A stretch of 64,000 nt of DNA, from positions 62,001-126,000 of the forward strand of contig NZ_FNIR01000013.1 of the NCBI RefSeq assembly GCF_900103975.1, in the 5' to 3' direction. Below the pieces are notes generated by a model. It saw only the letters and a list, made by a program, of their open reading frames with translations. It ran no database searches and was not told the DNA's origin. Each line of letters opens with the position of its first letter. Within the stretch, counting starts at the first letter, position 1. Both the position numbers and the translations under genes were made by a program. Below are positions 55,701 through 63,844 of the stretch, one piece after another. Source of the DNA: Klenkia soli. Lineage in GTDB: Bacteria; Actinomycetota; Actinomycetes; Mycobacteriales; Geodermatophilaceae.

Positions 55701-56191
55701 GCCGTCGTCCTCTCGGCGGTCGAGGTGGTGGTGAGGCCGAGCAGGTAGGCCCCGCCCTTCTGGTCCCCGCGGGGCGGGAGAGCGCCGAGCTGGCGGAGCA
55801 TGTCGACGATCTCGAAGGCGGCGGTGTACCGGGCGAGCAGCCCGTCGCGGAACCCGAGGAAGATGTCGCAGCCCTGCACCCGGAAGGTGCGGTCGGTGCG
55901 CAGTGCCGCCGGGGCGTTCCCGGACTGCTCGAACAGCACCAGCGCGCGGCCGTCCTCGACCGCGGTGAACAGCTGGACCTCGCGGACCCGGTACTCGGGC
56001 ATGGCCCGCCAGATCGCGTCGACGTAGGCCCGCACGGCCTCGCGCCCGCGCAGCGGCTCGGGCCAGAACACCCGCTCCTCCCAGGAGATGTCCGGGTGCA
56101 GCAGGGCGAGCACGGTGTCGGTGTCGCGGGAGTTCCAGGCGTCGATCCAGTCGTCGGCGAACCGGCGGAGGAAGGCCGGGTCGACGCTCAC
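55697..56191 (-). CDS. SnoaL/NTF2-like protein
   Basis: A 164-residue alpha+beta cone-fold protein. FADDWIDAWNSRDTDTVLALLHPDISWEE at the N-terminus and LRGREAVRAYVDAIWRAMPEYRV next are the standard NTF2-like helices; IFLGFRDGLLARYTAAFEIVDMLRQLG closes it. Such proteins act as isomerases, dehydratases or binding partners. It overlaps the crotonase stop (GTGA) and the ligase start (ATGA), so the three are coupled. Its partner substrate is probably the CoA-linked compound. Confidence 0.88.
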   Translation of the reverse strand: MSVDPAFLRRFADDWIDAWNSRDTDTVLALLHPDISWEERVFWPEPLRGREAVRAYVDAIWRAMPEYRVREVQLFTAVEDGRALVLFEQSGNAPAALRTDRTFRVQGCDIFLGFRDGLLARYTAAFEIVDMLRQLGALPPRGDQKGGAYLLGLTTTSTAERTTA

Positions 56192-56949
56192 GAGCGCTTC
56201 CCGATCGCGGCGTAGGCCTCGGTGATCCGCTCGACGACGTCCGGGTGCCAGACGATCTCGCGGTAGGCCATCGTCTCGAACGACAGCGCCGAGATCGGGT
56301 CCATCGCCGGCGAGCGCAGGATCATCTCCTTGTTGAACAGCGCCGACTTGGTCGACGTCGCGGCGATGCTCGCGGCGATCCGGGTGGCCTCGGCGACCAC
56401 CCCGCCGGTGGGCACCAGCCGGTCGACCAGCCCGATCCGCAGCGCCTCGGCGGCGTCGATGCGGTCGCCGGTGAGCGTGAGCAGCTTCGCCTGGCTGAGG
56501 CCGACGATCTTCCACAGCGGGGAGAAGTAGGGGGTCAACCCGAACTTGACCTGCGGGAACCCGAAGACGGCGTTCTCGGCGCCCACCCGGATGTCGCAGA
56601 ACACCGCGATGTCGCAGCCGCCGCCCAGGGTGGGCCCGGCGCACGCGGCGATGGTCGGCTTCGGGTAGTCCAGCAGCGCGCCGTAGACCCGCAGGCAGGC
56701 CGCGGCATAGGCGGCGCGGGTCTCCTGGGTGAAGCCGGACTGCAGGTCCAGGTCCAGGCCGGCGCAGAACATCTCCTCACCGCCGGTGAGCACGACGGCG
56801 GCGACGTCGTCGTCGGTGCGCCAGGCGTCCAGGTGGTCGCCGAGGGCGCCGAAGAGCTCCAGGCTCAGCGCGTTGCGCCGCTCGGGCCGGTCGAAGGTGA
56901 TCGTGCCGACGCCCCCGGTCGTCGAGGCGGAGATGGCTGGTGCGGTCAC
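56188..56949 (-). CDS. Enoyl-CoA hydratase/isomerase (crotonase) family protein lacking the usual catalytic glutamates
   Basis: A 253-residue crotonase-fold protein: ERRNALSLELF, FCAGLDLDLQSGF and AGPTLGGGCDIAVFCDIRV (oxyanion hole) are typical. However, the region that normally reads FG-x-PE...G..P has FGFPQVKFGLTPYFSPLW, so Gln replaces the first catalytic Glu and the second position is not acidic. Simple hydration is therefore unlikely; ring opening, isomerisation, decarboxylation or thioester hydrolysis are alternatives. It starts with GTG, and a divergent homologue with the same change lies 145 bp away. Confidence 0.9.
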   Translation of the reverse strand: MTAPAISASTTGGVGTITFDRPERRNALSLELFGALGDHLDAWRTDDDVAAVVLTGGEEMFCAGLDLDLQSGFTQETRAAYAAACLRVYGALLDYPKPTIAACAGPTLGGGCDIAVFCDIRVGAENAVFGFPQVKFGLTPYFSPLWKIVGLSQAKLLTLTGDRIDAAEALRIGLVDRLVPTGGVVAEATRIAASIAATSTKSALFNKEMILRSPAMDPISALSFETMAYREIVWHPDVVERITEAYAAIGKRS

Positions 56950-57093
56950 GGCGAGCGGCTCCCTGGGTCGGCGGTCGGGCGGACGCTAGCGCACGAAGTG
57001 AACGACGACTAGACCTTGACGGGACCTCGTCGACCAGCTGTGATGCCGACAAGTGAACGCCGAACAGGCGTGCGGACGACGAGAGGCGCAGTC
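56950..57093. promoter_or_regulatory. Divergent crotonase promoter with AAGTGAACG direct repeats
   Basis: AAGTGAACG occurs at 56996-57004 and 57051-57059, 55 bp apart. TTGACG (57016-57021) followed after 17 nt by TGTGAT is a possible plus-strand promoter. On the minus strand TAGCGT sits near the crotonase leader. These repeats are candidate sites for the nearby TetR protein. Confidence 0.35.
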
Positions 57094-57888
57094 GTGGCTG
57101 AGCACCAGTACCTGCGGACCGCCGTCGAGGACGGCGTCGGGATCCTCCAGCTGGACCACCCGGGCAAGCGCAACGCCCTGGGGTGGGAACTGCACGAGGA
57201 GGTCATCGCGGCGCTGGAGGCCTGGGCGTACGACGACGAGGTCGCCTGCGTGCTGCTAATCGGCGACGAGGACATCTTCTGCGCCGGCTGGGCCCTCGAC
57301 GTCCTGCAGGGCACCTCGGACGCCGACCGCACCCGGTTCACCGACCTCGCGCTGCGGCTGATGGTGGCGCTCTACGACTACCGCAAGCCCACGATCGCCG
57401 CCGTCGCCGGCGTGGCCCCGGGCTACGGCATGGACCTGGCCACGATGTGCGACATCACGATCGCGTCGGAGAACGCCGCGTTCGGGTCGACCCAGGTCAA
57501 GTACGCGATGAACGGCTTCTACCACGCCCTGCAGCGCCGGGTGGGCGCCCAGCGGGCCCGCCGGATGTTCTTCACCGGCGACCCGATCGACGCCCAGGAG
57601 GCGCTGCGGGTCGGCCTGGTCGACGAGGTGGTGCCGGTCGGGCAGCTGCGGGAGAGCGCCCTGCGGCTGGCCCGGCAGATCGGGGAGCACGGGGCCGAGC
57701 TGACCACCGTGCTCAAGGAGGTCGCGCTGCGGGCCGGGCACATGGACCACGTCGCCGCCACCGCCTACGAGCTGCGGGTCACCCACGACCTGGTGCAGCG
57801 CGGCCTGTTCACCCGCCGGATCGCCGAGGGCCTGGACCGGCTGCGGGCCGGCACCAGCAAGGCCACGGAGCGGTTGGCCCGCCGCTGA
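57094..57888 (+). CDS. Enoyl-CoA hydratase/isomerase family protein lacking the usual catalytic glutamates
   Basis: A 264-residue crotonase: KRNALGWELHEE, FCAGWALDVLQGT, AGVAPGYGMDLATMCDITIAS (oxyanion hole). The catalytic stretch reads FGSTQVKYAMNGFYHALQRR, again Gln instead of the first Glu and no acid at the second site, parallel to the divergent gene. The two probably arose by duplication or act on consecutive forms of one CoA ester. GTG 57094 has GAGAGG 7 nt upstream; longer starts lie within the promoter. Confidence 0.9.
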   Translation: MAEHQYLRTAVEDGVGILQLDHPGKRNALGWELHEEVIAALEAWAYDDEVACVLLIGDEDIFCAGWALDVLQGTSDADRTRFTDLALRLMVALYDYRKPTIAAVAGVAPGYGMDLATMCDITIASENAAFGSTQVKYAMNGFYHALQRRVGAQRARRMFFTGDPIDAQEALRVGLVDEVVPVGQLRESALRLARQIGEHGAELTTVLKEVALRAGHMDHVAATAYELRVTHDLVQRGLFTRRIAEGLDRLRAGTSKATERLARR

Positions 57889-57897
57889 CCTGGCCCT

Positions 57898-57919
57898 CCG
57901 CCCAGCTGATCCAGGGCGG
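57898..57919. terminator. Small stem between convergent crotonase and GMC genes
   Basis: CCGCCC (57898-57903) and GGGCGG (57914-57919) form a 6-bp stem with a 10-nt loop in the 32-nt gap between the two convergent stops. A weak bidirectional terminator at best. Confidence 0.35.
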
Positions 57920-57920
57920 G

Positions 57921-59528
57921 TCAGGCCTGGGCGAGGGCGCTGCGGGCGCCGAGGTCGGCCCTGACCAGGTCGGCGGCGCGCTCGGCGATCATGATCGTCG
58001 GGGCGTTGGTGTTGCCGCGCACCAGCGTCGGCATGACCGAGGCGTCGACCACCCGCAGCCCCGCGATGCCGTGCACCCGCAGCTGCGGGTCGACCACGGC
58101 GTCGTCGTCGGTGCCCATCCGGCACGAGCCCACCGGGTGGTACAGCGACTCCAGGGTGTCGCGCACCGACTGCCGCAGCTCCGCCCGGGTGGACCGGGTG
58201 CCGCCCGGCGACCACTCCTCGGCCAGGACCTTCGCCAGCGGCCCGACGGCGGCGATGTCGCGGGCCTTCTCGACCCCGGTGACCAGGGCCTCGAGGTCGC
58301 GGTCGTCGGTCAGGTAACCGGCGTCGATGGCCGGGGCCCAGGTCGGGTCCGCCGAGCGCAGCCGCACCGACCCGCGGGACTGCACGTGCACCAGGACGGC
58401 GCACGCGGTGAAGGCGTCCACGTCGGGGTCGACCCGGGCCTGCTGCCAGTACTTGACCGGCAGGAAGTGGTACTGCAGGTCGGGCTCGGCCAGGGCGTCG
58501 TCGGAACGGGTGTAGAGCCCGGCCTCGGCCAGGTTGGAGGTGAGCGGCCCGCGCCGGGCGCCGAACCACTGCGCGTACCCGGCGGGGGACTCGCCGCGGA
58601 ACAGCGACTTGCCGCTGCGCACGTGCCAGATGGTCGGCACCAGCGGGTGGTCCTGCAGGCCCGCGCCGACACCGGGCAGGTCGTGGACGACGTCGACGCC
58701 GACCTCGCGCAGGTGGTCGGCCGGCCCGATGCCCGAGAGCATGAGAAGCTGCGGGGTGTTGATCGCCCCGCCGGAGAGGATCACCTGGTCGGCCTGCACC
58801 TGCTGCAGCCGTCCGTCGGCCACGTACTCCACGCCGGTGGCCCGGTCGCCCTCGAGCAGCACCCGGGTGACCTGGGCGCCGGTCTGCACGGTCAGGTTGG
58901 GCCGGCCCTGCGCGGGGTGCAGGTAGGCGTCGGCGGCCGACCAGCGTCGTCCCCGCTTCTGGGTCAGCTGGTAGAGGCCGGCACCCTCCTGGCGGGCGCC
59001 GTTGAAGTCGGGGTTGCGCGGGTAGCCCGCGGCCACCGCGGACTCGACGACGGCGCGGCTCCACGGGTGCGGCGAGCGCGGGTCCTCGACCCGGAGCGGC
59101 CCGCCCGCGCCGTGGAACTCCGACGCGCCACGGCCGTTGTCCTCCATCCGCTTGAAGAGCGGGAGGACCTCGGAGTAGGACCAGCCCGGGTCGCCGGTCA
59201 GCTGCGCCCACTCGTCGTAGTCGGCGGCGGCGCCCCGGATGTAGATCATCGCGTTGTTCGAGCTGCAGCCGCCGAGCATCTTGCCGCGCGGCCAGAACAC
59301 CCGGCGGTCAGCGGCCGCCGGCTGCGGCTCGGTGGCGTAGTTCCAGTCGCGACGGGTGCGGAAGGTCTTGTACAGCGCCGCGGGGATCTGCACCTCGAGG
59401 GTCTTGTCCGACCCGCCGGCCTCCAGCACGAGCACCCGCAGCGACGGGTCCTCGGTCAGCCGGCCGGCCAGCGCGCAGCCCGCCGACCCGGCACCGACCA
59501 CGACGACGTCGTAGGACGCGGCGCTCAC
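57921..59528 (-). CDS. GMC-family FAD-dependent alcohol oxidase/dehydrogenase
   Basis: A 535-residue flavoenzyme that oxidises alcohols to aldehydes. FAD motif VVVVGAGSAGCALAGRL, GMC signature 1 RGKMLGGCSSNNAMIYIRG, signature 2 SGGAINTPQLLMLSGIGP, and the C-terminal active-site region HPVGSCRMG followed by VRGNTNAPTIMIAE are all present. It is choline-dehydrogenase-like in annotation terms, but no betaine genes are nearby; alcohols from terpenoids, polyethers or fatty alcohols fit equally. The GTG overlaps the aldehyde dehydrogenase stop (GTGA), so the aldehyde is passed to the enzyme encoded just upstream. Confidence 0.92.
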   Translation of the reverse strand: MSAASYDVVVVGAGSAGCALAGRLTEDPSLRVLVLEAGGSDKTLEVQIPAALYKTFRTRRDWNYATEPQPAAADRRVFWPRGKMLGGCSSNNAMIYIRGAAADYDEWAQLTGDPGWSYSEVLPLFKRMEDNGRGASEFHGAGGPLRVEDPRSPHPWSRAVVESAVAAGYPRNPDFNGARQEGAGLYQLTQKRGRRWSAADAYLHPAQGRPNLTVQTGAQVTRVLLEGDRATGVEYVADGRLQQVQADQVILSGGAINTPQLLMLSGIGPADHLREVGVDVVHDLPGVGAGLQDHPLVPTIWHVRSGKSLFRGESPAGYAQWFGARRGPLTSNLAEAGLYTRSDDALAEPDLQYHFLPVKYWQQARVDPDVDAFTACAVLVHVQSRGSVRLRSADPTWAPAIDAGYLTDDRDLEALVTGVEKARDIAAVGPLAKVLAEEWSPGGTRSTRAELRQSVRDTLESLYHPVGSCRMGTDDDAVVDPQLRVHGIAGLRVVDASVMPTLVRGNTNAPTIMIAERAADLVRADLGARSALAQA

Positions 59529-61036
59529 CGGTGGCGCCCGTGCACGAGGCCCATGACGCGGGCGAGCGCGTCGGCGGCCGACGCCGGCCGGCCGAAGCTC
59601 ATCAGCGCGACCGGGAGCGGGAAGCGCTGCCGGGTGATCGCCTTGGCACGGGTGAACTCGCGCAGGCCGTCCTCGCCGTGGATGCGGCCGAAGCCGCTGT
59701 CGCCCACCCCGCCGAAGGGCAGCGACGGCACGCTGGCGAAGGTGATCACGGAGTTGACCGAGGTCATCCCGCTGCGCATGCGGCGGGCGAGGTCCATGCC
59801 GCGCTTCGCCGAGCCGCTGAACACCGAGCCGCCCAGGCCCAGCGACGTCCCGTTGGCCAGCTCCAGGGCCTCCTCGGCGTCGGACACCTTGGTGATGGTG
59901 ATCGTCGGTCCGAAGGTCTCCTCCTGCACGGCCGACGAGGTCTCGGGCACGTCCAGCAGCACGGTGGGGGCGACGAACCCGCCCTCGACGGTGCCGCCGG
60001 TGACCGCGCGGCCACCGGTCGCCGCGGCGTCGTCCAGGTGCCGCTGCACGACCTCGGTCTGGCTGGCCATGGTCATCGGGCCGTAGGAGGCGGTGTCGTC
60101 GGAGCCCGGCCGGATGCCGGCGACCTGCGCGGTGACCGCGGCGACGAACGCGTCGTAGACCGGGGCGGTGGCGTACACCCGCTCGATGCCGATGCAGGTC
60201 TGCCCGGCGTTGCTCATCGCACCCCAGACGGCGGCGTCGGCGGCCGCGGCGACGTCCGCGTCGTCGTCGACGATCATGGCGTCCTTGCCGCCGCACTCCA
60301 TGAGCACCGGGGTGAGGGTCTCGGCGCAGGTGGCCATGACCTTCCGGCCGGTCGCGGCCGAACCGGTGAAGGCGACCTTGCCGACGCCGGCGCGGCACAG
60401 CGCGGCGCCGGTCTCGCCCAGGCCGGTCACGACCTGCAGGGCGTCGGGGGCGTCGGGGACGGCGGCCGCCCACGCCTCGGCCAGCCACGCGCCGATCGCC
60501 GGGGTGAACTCGCTGGGCTTGAAGACGACGGCGTTGCCCGCGGCGAGGGCGTAGGCGATCGAGCCCATCGGGGTGAAGACCGGGTAGTTCCAGGGCCCGA
60601 TGACGCCGACCACGCCGAGGGGCTGGTACTCCAGCACGGCCTGGTGGTTGGCGGCCAGCAGCCCCGGGTTGACCGAGCGCGGGCCGAGGGTCTTCTTCGC
60701 GTGCGCACCGGCCCAGGCCAGGTGGTCGACGGCCAGGGTGATCTCGAGGATGGCGTCGGCGTGCGGCTTGCCGTTCTCGCGGTGCACCAGGTCGGCCAGC
60801 TCGTGCATGCGGCGGGCCAGGTAGCCGCGGTAGGCGGCCAGCCGGGTGCGGCGCCCGGCGAACCCGAGGTCACCCCACGTCCGCGCGGCCGCCCGTGCCC
60901 GGGACACGGCCGCGGCGACGTCGTCGGCCGTGTGCACCGGGAACTCGGCCACCAGGGCGCCGGTGGCCGGGTTCGTGGAGGGGAAGGTGCCGGCTGCGTC
61001 CGGGGCGGCGGTGCCCCGGTCCTCGACGAGTGACAT
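59525..61036 (-). CDS. NAD(P)-dependent aldehyde dehydrogenase, succinate-semialdehyde dehydrogenase-like
   Basis: A 503-residue ALDH. VIGPWNYPVFTPMGSIAYALAAGNAVVFKPSE is the cofactor region. Glu in MECGGKDAMIV and Cys in SNAGQTCIG are the catalytic pair, and EETFGPTITI and PFGGVGDSGFGRIHG complete the fold. It oxidises the product of the coupled GMC enzyme to a carboxylic acid, which the acyl-CoA ligase upstream could activate. The promoter contains TAGCAT (7 nt before the ATG, minus strand) inside an 18-bp palindrome. Confidence 0.93.
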   Translation of the reverse strand: MSLVEDRGTAAPDAAGTFPSTNPATGALVAEFPVHTADDVAAAVSRARAAARTWGDLGFAGRRTRLAAYRGYLARRMHELADLVHRENGKPHADAILEITLAVDHLAWAGAHAKKTLGPRSVNPGLLAANHQAVLEYQPLGVVGVIGPWNYPVFTPMGSIAYALAAGNAVVFKPSEFTPAIGAWLAEAWAAAVPDAPDALQVVTGLGETGAALCRAGVGKVAFTGSAATGRKVMATCAETLTPVLMECGGKDAMIVDDDADVAAAADAAVWGAMSNAGQTCIGIERVYATAPVYDAFVAAVTAQVAGIRPGSDDTASYGPMTMASQTEVVQRHLDDAAATGGRAVTGGTVEGGFVAPTVLLDVPETSSAVQEETFGPTITITKVSDAEEALELANGTSLGLGGSVFSGSAKRGMDLARRMRSGMTSVNSVITFASVPSLPFGGVGDSGFGRIHGEDGLREFTRAKAITRQRFPLPVALMSFGRPASAADALARVMGLVHGRHR

Positions 61037-61045
61037 GGGCCGGAT

Positions 61046-61063
61046 GCTACCCGCGGGTAGCAG
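61046..61063. promoter_or_regulatory. 18-bp perfect palindrome over the aldehyde dehydrogenase promoter
   Basis: TGCTACCCG followed by its exact reverse complement. It overlaps the minus-strand -10 TAGCAT (61050-61045), which stands 7 nt before the ATG at 61036. The layout is a classic repressor site; TetR proteins often use such TACC-N4-GGTA-like cores. Confidence 0.65.
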
Positions 61064-61102
61064 ATATGTGTGACGCGAGGTCGCAGGAACAGGACCGGTC
61101 GG

Positions 61103-62236
61103 TCAACCCCCGAGGGTGACGGGGACGGCGGGGATCGTCGCCGGCGCCCCGGAGAACGCGGCGGGGAGGTCGGACACCGTCCACGCGACGTCCAGCGACA
61201 CGGTGAGCGTGCCACCGGCGAACTCGGCGGGGAGGTCCCAGGCCGCGGACATCGACGGCGCGGAGAACGACGTCAGCTCGGCCACGGCCGACCACGACAC
61301 CGGCTCGGGCAGGGCGGGGATCGCGGCGCCGTCGGCTCCGGTGAGCTCGAAGACGCTGTCGGCGGTGGCGGTGAACTCCAGCACCCCGACGTAGGGGCTG
61401 GTCGCGTCGACGTCTGCCGCCGCGGTCGCCCAGATGCGGCCCGGCGCGGCCCAACCGCGGGCGGGCAGCCAGGGGGACAGGACGAAGGCCCGCTCGTCGA
61501 AGAAGAGCCGCACCGACACGTCGATCGGGAGGTAGGCGCCGCCGAGGTCGGTCACCGCCCCGGCAGCCGACCCCTCGCCCGAGAGGGGGGCGGACCGGTC
61601 GGAGTAGTAGGGCAACCCGGCAGTGGTGTCGGCGTCCTCGGCCAGCTCACCGGTGCGCAGGTCGATGCTCGCCGTCCGACCCTCGTCGGTGACGGCCAGG
61701 GCGAGCGTCTCGTCCTCGGGCACCACCAGCACGAAGGTGGCATCCGGGGCCGTCCAGTAACCGACACCCGTCGGCGGGCCGGTGGAGAAGAAGGAGCCGA
61801 ACGGTTCGACCTCCCACCGCTCCTCGCCGCTGGTGAGGGCGAAGACCGGCGGTGCGTCCGGGTCGGGGTCGAACGGGGCCGTGAGGTCGCGGGTGCTCAC
61901 CGCGGCGACCACCACCTCGAAACCCTCCGGCGCCGCCCGCGGCGCGTCGGGCCCGGAGCCCAGCTGCAGGAGGGTGGCCGCGCTGGTGTCCAGTTCGTCG
62001 GCCACCAGGACATCGGTGACCTGGACGTTCGTGTGCGGGGTGATGAGCCGGCCGGCCGTCGGGGCACCCGTGGGCGCCGAACCCAGCGCCGGGGTCAGGG
62101 CGAGCTGGGCGACCAGCCCGGTCTCGAGCTCGGGTGCCTGCTCGGCCGGCGTCGTCGACGTCCCGGACTGGCAGGCGGTCAGCGTCATGGCGGCAGCGGC
62201 GGCGACGGCGAGCAGGGAACGGTGGGTCGGGCGCAC
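61103..62236 (-). CDS. Secreted lipoprotein, function unknown
   Basis: A 377-residue protein. The signal peptide THRSLLAVAAAAAMTLTAC ends in a lipobox (LTAC). A ~30-residue Thr/Ala/Pro linker is followed by a beta-rich extracellular region of ~330 residues with no further cysteines and several aromatic turns (WTAPDATF, SPWLPARGW). No enzyme motif was found. The GTG start is preceded by TAGGCT (62248-62243), 6 nt upstream, so the mRNA is probably leaderless. Confidence 0.78.
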   Translation of the reverse strand: MRPTHRSLLAVAAAAAMTLTACQSGTSTTPAEQAPELETGLVAQLALTPALGSAPTGAPTAGRLITPHTNVQVTDVLVADELDTSAATLLQLGSGPDAPRAAPEGFEVVVAAVSTRDLTAPFDPDPDAPPVFALTSGEERWEVEPFGSFFSTGPPTGVGYWTAPDATFVLVVPEDETLALAVTDEGRTASIDLRTGELAEDADTTAGLPYYSDRSAPLSGEGSAAGAVTDLGGAYLPIDVSVRLFFDERAFVLSPWLPARGWAAPGRIWATAAADVDATSPYVGVLEFTATADSVFELTGADGAAIPALPEPVSWSAVAELTSFSAPSMSAAWDLPAEFAGGTLTVSLDVAWTVSDLPAAFSGAPATIPAVPVTLGG

Positions 62237-62270
62237 AGCGGGAGCCTAGGAGATCTGCCCCGCCGCGGTC

Positions 62271-62567
62271 TCAGGCGCTCCTGCGGTCCGTCCGGCGGGC
62301 CTTGCGGGCCTTGGCGGCCTCCCAGCGCTCGCGGTCCTTGGCCCGCTTGCCGGCGTTGGCCTCGTACTTGGTCTTCCGACGACGGGCCCGGTCGAGCTCG
62401 CGCTCCTCGAAGGTGCTGCCCTCGCCCCAGCTGCCGGCCAGGTGGGCCACGGCGACCAGCGCGCCGCCGAACACCAGCACGGCGCTGCCCAGGATGGGGT
62501 CGAGGAGGAAGGCCCCGACCGTCGCCAGCACCCAGACGACGGCTCCGACCAGCACGCGCTTGCTCAT
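62271..62567 (-). CDS. Small two-helix membrane protein with basic tail
   Basis: A 98-residue protein. Two adjacent hydrophobic segments (VLVGAVVWVLATVGAFLL, ~5-22, and GSAVLVFGGALVAVAHLAG, ~27-45) are followed by a highly charged helical tail (EERELDRARRRKTKYEANAGKR, then KDRERWEAAKARKARRTDRR) likely in the cytoplasm. GATACT (minus strand, 62580-62575) precedes the ATG by 7 nt. Function unknown. The longer open frame upstream is antisense to the next gene and is discounted. Confidence 0.72.
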   Translation of the reverse strand: MSKRVLVGAVVWVLATVGAFLLDPILGSAVLVFGGALVAVAHLAGSWGEGSTFEERELDRARRRKTKYEANAGKRAKDRERWEAAKARKARRTDRRSA

Positions 62568-62582
62568 GCCCCGGAGTATCCG

Positions 62583-62621
62583 CCGCGCTGCTGAGCGCGG
62601 GTCCGGTGCGTCGGTGAGGAT
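62583..62621. promoter_or_regulatory. Divergent promoter with CCGCGCT/AGCGCGG hairpin
   Basis: 7-bp arms at 62583-62589 and 62594-62600 flank GCTG. GAGGAT at 62616-62621 is the -10-like hexamer, 6 nt before the methyltransferase ATG. The 60-bp gap thus holds two leaderless-type promoters facing away from a central inverted repeat. Confidence 0.4.
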
Positions 62622-62627
62622 CGAGCC

Positions 62628-63740
62628 ATGACCAGTCCACCGTTCCGCGCCGACCACGTCGGCAGCCTCCTGCGCCCGGCCCACCTGCTGGAGGCCCGCG
62701 CCCGGTTCGCCTCCGGCGAGCTCGACGCCGACGGCCTGCGGGCGGTCGAGGACGAGGCCGTCGACGAGGTGGTGCGCCTGCAGGCCGACGTCGGCCTGTC
62801 CACCGCCACGGACGGCGAGTTCCGCCGGGCGTCGTGGCACATGGACTTCATCTACGCGATCCAGGGGATCGAGAAGATCGAGGAGAACATCACCGTCCAC
62901 TTCCGCAACGCCGACGGCACGCTGGACTACACGCCCGCCGGGCTGCGGGTGACCGGTCCGCTGTCGATCGACGAGCCGGTGTTCGCCGACGACTTCGCCC
63001 ACCTGCAGGGGGCGGTGCAGCCCGAGCAGACCGCGAAGCTGACGATCCCGTCGCCGTCGATGGTCCACTACCGCGGGGGTGCCGCGGCCGTCGACCCGGC
63101 CGTCTACCCCGACGAGGACTCCTTCTGGGACGCCCTGAGCGCGGCCTACCGCCAGCAGGTGCAGGGCATCGCCGCGCAGGGCTGCCGCTACCTCCAGCTC
63201 GACGACACGTCGCTGGCCTACCTCAACGACCCGGCCCAGCGCGCGCAGCTGGCGCAGCAGGGGCGCGACGCCGAGCACCAGCACGAGCGGTACATCCGGC
63301 AGATCAACGCGGCCCTGGCCGGTCGGCCCGAGGGCCTCGCCGTCACCACCCACATGTGCCGCGGCAACTTCCGCTCCTCCTGGGCCGCCGAGGGCGGGTA
63401 CGACTTCGTCGCCGAGGCCCTGTTCGGCGGCCTGGAGGTGGACGGCTTCTTCCTGGAGTTCGACGACGCCCGCTCGGGCGGGTTCGAGCCGCTGCGCTTC
63501 GTGCCCCCGGGCAAGCGGGTGGTGCTCGGGCTGGTCACCACCAAGCGACCCGAGCTCGAGAGCAAGGACGACCTGAAGCGGCGCATCGACGAGGCCGCGC
63601 AGTTCGTGCCGCTGGAGCAGCTGGCGCTCTCGCCGCAGTGCGGGTTCTCCTCGACCGTCGAGGGCAACGCGCTCACCCGGGACGAGCAGGTGGCCAAGCT
63701 GGCGCTCGTGGTCGAGACCGCGGCCGAGGTCTGGGGCTGA
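62628..63740 (+). CDS. Cobalamin-independent methionine synthase-like methyltransferase (MetE C-domain/YxjG type)
   Basis: A 370-residue stand-alone version of the MetE catalytic barrel. The N-terminus FRADHVGSLLRP is the diagnostic motif. Zinc ligands are visible as His and Cys in THMCRGN, with the final Cys in LSPQCGFSS; the acidic ligand is expected in FFLEFDDAR. It lacks the N-terminal half of MetE, as in the YxjG/YxjH group, which take methyl groups from alternative donors or methylate homocysteine-like thiols. Leaderless-type promoter; no riboswitch is visible upstream. Confidence 0.92.
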   Translation: MTSPPFRADHVGSLLRPAHLLEARARFASGELDADGLRAVEDEAVDEVVRLQADVGLSTATDGEFRRASWHMDFIYAIQGIEKIEENITVHFRNADGTLDYTPAGLRVTGPLSIDEPVFADDFAHLQGAVQPEQTAKLTIPSPSMVHYRGGAAAVDPAVYPDEDSFWDALSAAYRQQVQGIAAQGCRYLQLDDTSLAYLNDPAQRAQLAQQGRDAEHQHERYIRQINAALAGRPEGLAVTTHMCRGNFRSSWAAEGGYDFVAEALFGGLEVDGFFLEFDDARSGGFEPLRFVPPGKRVVLGLVTTKRPELESKDDLKRRIDEAAQFVPLEQLALSPQCGFSSTVEGNALTRDEQVAKLALVVETAAEVWG

Positions 63741-63844
63741 TCGACCGGAACCCCTGGACGCGGAACCCGATCGTCCCTAAAGTTGCCGCCGGGCGGCCCT
63801 CCGCGGGTCGCCGGTCCGTCCGCCCTGCGCGAGAACGAGTGCCC
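63741..63844 (+). promoter_or_regulatory. Upstream region of the STAS gene
   Basis: TAAAGT at 63778-63783 is a good -10 candidate, giving a leader of about 55 nt. CGGAACCC occurs twice just upstream (63746 and 63761, 15 bp apart). A GCCGCC-G-GGCGGC stem follows the presumed start site. Confidence 0.4.

Noticed and set aside
57921-61036. Choline-to-betaine (betA-betB) assignment for the GMC and aldehyde dehydrogenase pair
   Set aside because: No betaine/choline transporter or BetI-like regulator is adjacent, and the aldehyde dehydrogenase looks succinate-semialdehyde-type rather than BetB.
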